From the NCBI GenBank assembly GCA_014621425.1, contig JAANBB010000004.1, positions 124,001-188,000 of the forward strand: a stretch of DNA of 64,000 bases, in the 5' to 3' direction. A program made the translations under genes and the position numbers. Of this stretch, positions 56,489-64,000 are shown piece by piece. Positions within the stretch are counted from its first letter, which is position 1. Every line of letters starts with the position of its first letter. This DNA is from Cylindrodendrum hubeiense (Eukaryota > Ascomycota > Sordariomycetes > Hypocreales > Nectriaceae). Under the pieces are notes generated by a model. The model did not search any database. It was not told where the DNA came from and saw only the letters and a list, made by a program, of their open reading frames with translations.

Positions 56489-58102
56489 ATGGCGAGCATC
56501 CCTCGCGCCAAGTGGTACAAAATCCAGTGGTACTCCGACGATGACACTCCCGAAGAACGGAAGTGGATCTGGAAGCTAGATCTTCTGGTTGTGCCCTATG
56601 CAATCCTTTCCTATTGGGTCAAATATATCGACCAGGCAAACCTCAGTAAGCGATGCACCAATCCTTCGACGGGCCCGCAAGCTAACCATGCTAGACAATG
56701 CCTATGTTGCAGGCATGAAGGAGGACCTAGGCTTCGAGGGAAATGAGTTAGTGAGGCTTCAGACGATGTATATCGTCGGTGCCGTTCTCGGCCAGCTTCC
56801 CTTTTTGTACCTGTTCACATACATCCCCATGTATTGGATTATTCCATTCCTCGACGTGATGTGGGGTATCTTTACACTATTGCAATTCCGGGCACAATCC
56901 TTTGGAGAGATGGCCGCCTACCGATTCTTGGTGGGCTGGTTCGAAGCTGCCTTTTTCCCAGCCATGCACTACGTCTTTGGTATGATTCCCCTCCCACTTT
57001 GGAACTGGGCAAACTGACTGTCGTGCAGGGTCATGGTATCGAGGTCATGAAATTGGCCGTCGCGGAGGAATGTTTTATGTCGGTCTATCTCTTGGAACGC
57101 TCACTGCCGGTCTCATCCAAGCCGGTGCATCGGCACGACTCGACGGAGTTCATGGTCTGGCTGGGTGGCGTTGGATGTACATCATCTGTGCCGTTATCAC
57201 GATCCCCATTGGCATCCTGGGATACTTCACCATTCCGGGAACATTTGAGCAGCCAAACCGACGAGTTCTCAGCGAAAAGGACCTCGAAATATCCAGACGC
57301 CGACTGGAGCGTGCTGGCCACGTGATGCATGGAAAGGTCGAGCTCAAAACGATAAAGAAGATCGCCTTTGATTCTCAATTCTGGACAATTGTTGCCGTGG
57401 ATATTCTGTTTTGGAATGCAGGCACACACACGAGCACAGGCAGCTTCTTGCTTTGGATTAAGAGTCTCGGTCGGTATTCGCAAGCGAGGATCAACGAACT
57501 AGGAACCATCGCCCCGGCGCTGGGAATTTTCTACACGCTGTTCGTCTGCTTTTTATCCGACTTGGTTACAGGCCCAGCGTGGGCTATTACCATTGCTCAT
57601 TCCTGGAATATTCTCGGTCTAATCATCAAGACGGTTTGGAACGTACCGGAGCCGGCGTTGTGGTTTGCGTTTTCCACGTCTTACGCATCTCCGGCAATGT
57701 CAAGCGTCTTCCATGGCTGGGTCAATAGTCTGCTCAAGTATTCACCTGCCGAGCGGGCTTTTACTCTGGTCATTATCAATGCCATTTCGCAGTCGACAAC
57801 AGCTTGGACTCCCTTGTTGACATTTCCGACGGTAGAGTCGCCGCGATATCCAAAGGGATATCCATTCTGTTTGACGAGCGCTGCACTGCTCATCATATCT
57901 TGCCATGTTCTCAACTATCATTTGAAGCGCAAGGAGTAAGTACCACCCAACCTCCGTTTCAAATCTGTTCTAACCGTATTTTCTCAGGCGAATTGCGAAA
58001 GCCCAAGAGGGTGATGACGCTGCGACTTCTACCCCTTCTCTCGTGGAGGACGGCAAAAAGGCATCTGCCGAAGTCAGGCCCGTTGGAGGTCCAGCCAATT
58101 AG
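56489..58102 (+). CDS. MFS transporter, Dal5/pantothenate-type
   Basis: A plasma-membrane carrier of 487 residues with exons 56489-56645, 56695-56979, 57029-57935 and 57988-58102. The N-terminal EERKWIWKLDLLVVPYAIL leads to YIDQANLNNAYVAGMKEDLG, the family hallmark (yeast Fen2/Liz1 pantothenate and Dal5 relatives), created by splicing at the first intron. The sixth exon-like block GSWYRGHEIGRRGGMFYVG is likewise made by splicing. The central loop has KDLEISRRRLERAG and the C-terminal tail is polar. Substrates in this subfamily include pantothenate, vitamins and small carboxylates; specificity here is unknown. Upstream is a 2.6-kb gene-poor region, downstream an amino acid carrier. Confidence 0.92.
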
Positions 58103-59595
58103 ATCTTTTGATGCATATATGGGGAAATATTCTCGGTTTTGTTGGAGGATGGAACTGGGGTTGGGAGGGCTGAACGGGCTAGAACTAATACTTTCTCGCA
58201 CCACATCGGTACAGCGGCGCAATACCGTTGGTACAGAGTATAGCTTACACTCACGTGTATTAGCACCTACTTGGCTAGAGTGAATTATACAAAAGTTATT
58301 GGACACGATACGTCGAATATAAATGCATTTGCTGCGCCATTTCGTGTGGCCTCTCGTCATCGCATCTTGAGTTCCATCTTTGTCGCGGTTCATCTTAGGG
58401 TTTCCACTTCCTTGGATCTACATAACTTTACTCTACAAAGAGCAGAGAGTTTGCATTGCTGGCGGTGAAGCATGTTATAGTTTTCCCCTGGTTGGTCCCC
58501 GCTCAGCTGTTTTGTCTCTGGCCGAAATCGGGATTGAACGGACCACGGTGGCGTGTCTGTTCGTCGCTGTGTGACCATCAGCAGAATAAATTCCATTTAA
58601 AGTTGCTAGCAAGATCTCCACCATCGCGCATCAATTTCTTGGCAATTTAGCCTTGCACGATAGAGGCAACATTGATCATGGTCGCATAACTGCTTGCTCC
58701 CTGTGAGGATTGGCATGCGCGACGAGGGTTTCCACATTTGGATGGTCTTCTTGCTTTCACGCGAAAGGTCTGATTCAAAGGCTGTTCCGTAGTCGAGCCA
58801 TGATAGATGGCAGGTTGGCTCATGAATATGTCGGACCTCACCATGTCTCTGTCTACTCTTCAGGATGAATAATGTAGAGAACCAATCCCGCTGCACACTG
58901 GAGGGCGGAAGCTAGAACACACTGAATGTGAATTCTAGAACATCTCCCCAGGAAAGGACGAAATTCAGAACTCCAAGTCGGTGGATCCTTATGTGGAGAT
59001 ATCTACAGTTCTATTCTTCTAAGCGACTGGCGAAAGGCCCATCTCGGTGGGCCCATAACGTAAATATTACCAAATATGGGGAATGCGCAAATAAAAACTG
59101 CACGAGATCCAATGGGTCGTTCGTCCTGGTAAGATTAGGACCGAATGAGTCCCTGCCATTCGGCAGCTGAGTCGCCGCCGGCCAGAAAGGACCCTCGCGT
59201 TATTCCCACTGCGGCGCAGACTGAGTAGCTGGGACGGCCTGCGGTCCATCTTTACTCGACGATAGTCTCATTCTTGTGGCTACGCCGATGGCCCGACCTC
59301 CGCTCTTGTGGGTCTATCTCGAACAGGGCACAAAGTATCATGTCATGCAGCCAGTGCCGGTGTCGCACTGCAAGATTAAATTAGTCTGTGGAGTATCTCG
59401 CCCCGCCGGTTCTAGAAGTCGAGGAAGTTTTCCTTCTCCCTCAAGATCTATTCCTTCCCCCATCACATCTTGCGGTCAAATCGAGCTTTGCATTACGTCT
59501 CGTTACTGTTCGACTGTCCAATTACGGGGCTTGCTTGTGTCACGCCCAGTCCATCATCCACTCGTGAGCACTAGATTTGCTAGACATCGGCGACA
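58103..59595. other. Intergenic region, no supported gene
   Basis: About 1.5 kb between two same-strand transporter genes. Frames here are short and featureless; the right end should carry the promoter of the amino acid transporter. Confidence 0.4.
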
Positions 59596-61154
59596 ATGGG
59601 GCACTCAGCCGTTGCGAGAACGCCGGACGCCTCGAGCCGGGAGAAGAATGTCGGCATGGATGCTGCAGCGGCGGCCGATGCTGCTATCGCTGAGGAGAAT
59701 GGAGTCTTGGAGGGAGAAGAAGGCGCCTTGATTGACTACAAGACTTTGACGTGGTGGTATGGATCCCGGCACGGAGGCATTGCAATCCCTGGATACTGAC
59801 TTGACTCATAGGCAAGGTGGCATTGTCCTGATCGCTGAAACCGTCTCGCTTGGTATTCTGTCCCTGCCCTCTGTGCTTGCCACTGTAGGCCTGGTTCCCG
59901 GAATCATCTTGATTCTCATCATGGGCTTCCTGTCAACTTATTCCGGTCTTGTTTTGGCCGAGTTCCGACAGGAATACCCCTTCGTCCAGAACTTTGGCGA
60001 TGCTGTTGAGGTCATCGGTGAATCTATCGGTATGGGACGTGTGTTCCAGGAAGTCTTTGGCTGGGCACAGGTCACCTTCCAGGTTTTCGTTATGGGAAGC
60101 CACTTGTTGACGTTCACCATCTGCATGAACACTCTGACCAGCAGCTCGACATGCACTATCGTCTGGGCAATTGTTGGACTAGCCATCTTCGCTGCTCTGA
60201 ACCTCCCAAGAACGTTGAAGTATACTAGCTACATGTCCATGGCTTGTAAGTATTCTCCGTCACATTCTGTTAAGCGTGAATTTCCCACTAACCCGAATCG
60301 CAGCCTGCATGTCTATTACGTTGGCCGTGTTGATAACCATTGGAGATGTCGCCGTCGAGCGCCCTATTGGTTCCGGAAGCTTCGCAATTGCCCGTGAGCT
60401 TGGCTTCTCTGGCGCCTTCTTGGCAGTTACGAACATTGCCATCTCGTTCTGTAAGCACCCATTGGCCAAAGCTGGCTGAAGCAGTAAACTGACCCCCATC
60501 ACAGCTAGCCATTCCTGCTTCTTCAGTGTCATCTCCGAGTTCAAGAAGCCCGAGGATTGGCCCAAGGCCCTAGCCCTCCTCCAGATTTGCGACACGGTGC
60601 TGTACCTTCTCGCTGCCATCGTCATCTATGTCTTCGTCGGCGAAGACGTTCCGTCACCTGCTCTCTCTGCAGCTGGTTCGGCCACAATGCGCAAGGTCAT
60701 TTGGGGCATTGCCATCCCGACCATCGTTATTGCCGGTGTCATCTACGGACACGTCGCCGCCAAATACATCTTCTCTCGCATGTTCCGAAACACCAAGCAC
60801 ATGATCAGAAGAACCAAGCGATCCGGCATTGCGTGGGTAGCCATCATCATTGGCATCTGGGCCATCTCCCTCGTCATTGCCGAATCGATTCCTGTTTTCA
60901 ACAGTCTCCTAGGCCTGATCTGCGCCCTGTTTGCCAGTTGGTTTTCATACGGCCTGCCTGGAATCTTTTGGCTGTGGATGCACTACGGCAACTGGTTCAA
61001 AGACTGGAAGCAAACTTGCCGATTTCTCGCCAACGTTCTTCTTTTCATCACCGGATTGTTGATCTGTGTGCTTGGTCTGTGGGCATCTATCGAGGCCATC
61101 GCCTCAGGAGGCTCGACAAAGCCCTGGACATGTGCAAGCAATGCTGCCGAATAA
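59596..61154 (+). CDS. AAAP-family amino acid transporter
   Basis: A polytopic carrier of 463 residues: exons 59596-59756, 59812-60245, 60304-60450 and 60505-61154. The soluble N-terminus (Ala/Glu-rich, about 45 residues) is followed by DYKTLTWW-QGGIVLIAETVSLGILSLP, the typical helix 1 of fungal amino acid/auxin permeases, joined across the first intron. Later comes MASCMSITLAVLITIGDV across the second intron and FFSVISEFKKPEDWPKAL in the loop after helix 7. About 10-11 hydrophobic helices are visible. It is probably a plasma-membrane or vacuolar amino acid carrier; the exact substrate is unknown. It is convergent with the Arg81-like regulator, with only about 220 bp between the stop codons. 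Confidence 0.92.
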
Positions 61155-61376
61155 ATGGCGGACAAGAAATATGAGATTTTGTTCCGAGATTCACAAGTTT
61201 AATGATACCAACGTTGATTACCGAATCATTTGGAGATATGTGTATTTTTACTTTTTTCTCAAGAGAGCATCTAGTTGCTTCTTGATGCCAATGCATGGTA
61301 ACATTCGGCATGATATCATCCTGATAGATAAACCCAAATAGAGGACAGTGGAGACTGCATAAATATCACGCACGCC

Positions 61377-63571
61377 TCAAGTCAACATGAGACTTTGTCC
61401 TGAACGCATGGCGACTATTCTCCATAAACTTGTCCTGCGATTAGCAGAACCAGGTCCCTCTTTCCACACATCCGTCAGAACTCTGATTCCGGTTCTGACA
61501 GCCTCAAATCCATAGAATTCAACCTGTTCATACCATTGCTTAAACCTGTCCTGCAGTTCCAGATCAAACGCCTCACTTGCAGCGATAAAAGCAGGCCAAT
61601 AAAGTGGTGCTGCCAACGTTTGCGTCTCCGATTTGATCCTTTCGATTGCCTCAATGTTGTCGAGGACGGCTTTGATATATGGCTGTAAATAGCGATGGCC
61701 AAGAAGACGAATGTGTTGGGCGAAGTAAATGATGACGGCGTTGTGAAACGCCTGCGTTTGATGGCGAATAATGTCGGAGTTTACGCTTTTGCCATCCGGC
61801 AACCAGCGCTCGAGTTCGTCTTCAATTTGTCTGTCCATGATGCAAATCTCCAGTTCATCACATTGACCCGACAAATGGTCTGGGATCAAGGTGGTCCTAT
61901 CTCTGTTCCTCGCTTCATTGACTTGGCCAATGAGATGAACAGCCCTGGTCAACAGGACTAAAAGCTTCTGGGGAACGCCGTAAATACTTTCGTAGGTGGC
62001 CATGCGAGCCATGGAATCGGGTATCATTGAGTGGATTGAAGGGCACTCATCATCGGGAGGGGGGAGGGGCGCGGTGACTGCTGTTGTAGCTGATATTTGG
62101 GCAGGCGAAGGCGCCGCAGAGGAGTCTTCTAGACAGGGGCGTTCGGATATATTCCCCAGAGCTGTACTCTCATATATAGTCCGCAGGTAAAAGTATATGC
62201 GGTGAAGGGCGCGAGCCTTTGTCGAGTATTTGGATTTCCAGTTTCTTGCGTGAGTCATTAGGCGCCAAGCACCATCAAGATGAACACCGCATGTGTCTAA
62301 ATCGCCGGACATGACCTGAGATGTGTTAGTCTGGGGTAAAGAGTGACTGGCTTGGGTATAGTACATTGATAGATATCATCGAAAGCATCGTTGCTAGGAA
62401 TTCCTTGTATTTGGGCTTCGGCATCGAGTAGAAGTCATTTTCGACGGCATCCTTGAGAAGCTTGATAGCTTTGCCTCGGAACCATGTCGCTTCGTTTGCC
62501 CACTTCAGGGCATCGTCGTGGCGAGCTCGGGATTTGTTGTCATTAGATAAATAGAAGGCGCTTATTGACAATAGGGCGTTCCGTAGCGCGCCCTGGATCC
62601 GAGAGGTTGACCCAACTATAGAGAGTTCTCCAATACTCTGCAGGGCTCGTGGAAGATGTATAGTTTTCCAAGGACTCTTGGCGTTATCAATTACGCAAAA
62701 CAGCCGTACGACCCGGTTCACGTAATGGGACATGAGAAACTGCTCTTGCTTGGTGAGAGGAGACTCTGTCGGACACCGGGGAATGGGTTGGGAGAGCCAA
62801 GCATCATTGTTGAAGTGTGGACTCAAGACTTCGAGACGGGGACTATTCTTGGGCTTGTGATGAACCAAGTCGGTTGAATCATAAAGGGAGGTGTCAAAAT
62901 CCCCTGGCATGAGGCACGGAGTTGAAAAGTCAAAAGCAGGGAGGGAGTCGGGGCCCAGGAACTCGGACGGGCTAAATGCATCGAGGAAGACAGCAACCGG
63001 AAGGACATCTGAGACATCGAAGGGATCAGAGAGGTCGGGCTGGTCAAGAAAGTTTTCGGAATCAGAGGAATCGATGGACATGGGTCGATTGACTGGCGTA
63101 ATACTTTGGGGTGTAAAGACGCGAGGAGAGTCAGCAGCGCCAAAGACGCCAAAACAACCGAAGTTGAGTGAGGAAGAGCCCTGGTGGGCCTGGAGCGAAT
63201 CAATGGAAGTCAGAATCTCATCAATCTCATTGCACTGCAGGATTGACTTCATTGGTTCTGCAAGACAGGTTAGTCATCTACAATGCGACAGAAGGATCAC
63301 GCAACGCACTGATGGAGATCTGGCTTCGCTGCGACTTGGCGCGAGGCAGCGAGGGCAGTGGATCTGCGTTGCTGCCAATGGGTCCCGTCTCGGGCTGCAT
63401 CCAGTGCAGACGGACGCCGTACCCCTGGCATTCGAGGTTTTTCTGGCGGCATTGGCGACATCCAGGGCGCTCCTCGTCGCACTTGACCTTACGGCCACGG
63501 CATGTCCAGCACCCGGTAAACGTCTTGCTGTGTTTCCGGGGTTGGTAGCTCGGGCGAGAATGGGGCGACAT
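61377..63571 (-). CDS. Arg81-like Zn(II)2Cys6 transcription factor
   Basis: A regulator of 697 residues from the ATG at 63571: exons 63310-63571, 62365-63257 and 61377-62315 (introns 52 and 49 nt). The zinc cluster TGCWTCRGRKVKCDEERPGC then RQCRQKNLEC has cysteines at 21, 24, 31, 38, 41 and 48. GYGVRLHWMQPETG right after the cluster is a hallmark of the Arg81/ArcA-type branch. The middle region has the GDLDTCGVHLDGAWRLM segment and the end reads WRIVAMRSGQSLMLT, the usual C-terminus of this branch. The frame stays open upstream to an ATG at 63958, which could add 129 low-complexity residues; the internal ATG was preferred because the extension looks non-conserved. It may control amino acid or nitrogen use, given the adjacent amino acid carrier; that is inference. 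Confidence 0.88.
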
Positions 63572-64000
63572 GTCGGAGTCCGGAGGCAGTCCGGAGGCAA
63601 TCCGGATGGACAGTAAAGGCGAAGCAAGGCGAGGCAAGACAGGGCAAGACGGGGTACGACAGGGCAACGTGGAGAGAGCCGGTGGGGAAGAAACCTGGTG
63701 AACCTGTGGGCTTCCGCTTCCGGGCGTGCAGTTGATATTGAGGAAATTGCTAGCGAAGGGGACAACTGCTCCCATGATATGTACGAACTCACGTCGCGGA
63801 CGATATCTGTGGGGTAGATAACGTCGCTGAATCATGTCGTCGTCAATTGGCTGCGGACAACCATCTCCCCACCGGTCCACTCCCCCCTTAGCGGGGACAG
63901 GGATGGCTCGAGCCGGCTTAAAGAATGAGGAAGTTGACGGCGAGACGCCTGCAGCCATCGCTAGGTGCTGCCGCTGAAGATGGTTTGGCGTCGTCGCGAG
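63572..64000. other. 5' region of the Arg81-like gene at the window edge
   Basis: Upstream leader of the minus-strand regulator. It includes a stretch open in the same frame to 63958 and short direct repeats (GTCCGGAGGCA type at 63577-63601). No separate gene is supported before the right edge. Confidence 0.45.

Noticed and set aside
62891..63616. 241-codon plus-strand open frame
   Set aside because: It lies antisense to the zinc cluster and second exon of the Arg81-like gene and crosses its intron; no domain is visible.
1..64000. CRISPR arrays, bacterial operons, Shine-Dalgarno sites and insertion sequences
   Set aside because: The window is eukaryotic: spliced genes, no regularly spaced direct repeats with spacers, no transposase-like frame.

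Overview
The window comes from a filamentous ascomycete (Pezizomycotina). Genes are interrupted by short introns, mostly 45-110 nt, with GT..AG ends and CTRAY-type branch sites. There are five fungal Zn(II)2Cys6 regulators, a HET-NACHT-WD40 receptor, several small secreted proteins and one transition-rich decayed duplicate that resembles repeat-induced point mutation (RIP). The gene families fit Sordariomycetes best, but class and genus cannot be settled from this sequence. I annotate 24 protein genes. 23 look complete and one runs off the left edge. Exon structures were worked out by hand from splice signals plus reading frame and protein-family continuity. There is no rRNA, convincing tRNA, CRISPR array or intact transposon.

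Layout. 0-9.6 kb: NmrA-like reductase (partial), dihydroflavonol-reductase-like enzyme, EthD-domain protein, Zn2Cys6 regulator and aldo/keto reductase, a possible small-molecule reduction or detoxification neighbourhood. 10.1-14.4 kb: three genes for secreted proteins, two very small and cysteine-containing, one 334-residue protein with basic cleavage-like sites. 16.4-20.7 kb: an F-box/leucine-rich protein and a five-exon Zn2Cys6 regulator. 21.6-25 kb: a secreted GH35-like glycosidase whose barrel appears to be interrupted by a CBM96/DNRLRE-like domain, followed by a decayed copy of its own 5' end. 25.2-30 kb: a 1557-residue NLR-type protein with HET, NACHT and about 14 WD40 blades.

30.5-37.7 kb: a Dal5-like MFS transporter, a Gfo/Idh/MocA oxidoreductase and a divergently transcribed secreted GH78 alpha-L-rhamnosidase, plausibly a rhamnoside-utilisation group. 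38.1-45.6 kb: a conserved fungal protein of unknown function, an inositol-dehydrogenase-like enzyme, a seven-exon Zn2Cys6 regulator with a 15-nt micro-exon inside its zinc cluster, and a bacterial-type TupA-like solute-binding protein. 47.8-53.9 kb: two polytopic membrane proteins, the second of the LtrA family. 56.5-61.2 kb: a second Dal5-like MFS transporter and an AAAP-type amino acid transporter. 61.4-63.6 kb: an Arg81-like Zn2Cys6 regulator.

How the genes might act together is inference from adjacency. The clearest functional grouping is secreted rhamnosidase, transporter and oxidoreductase. The GH35-like glycosidase, the AAAP carrier and the second MFS carrier fit a nutrient-scavenging lifestyle. 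The secreted small proteins and the NLR point to biotic interaction and non-self recognition. Intergenic stretches hold little beyond candidate TATA boxes, short tandem repeats and one GC-rich inverted-repeat patch near 47 kb.
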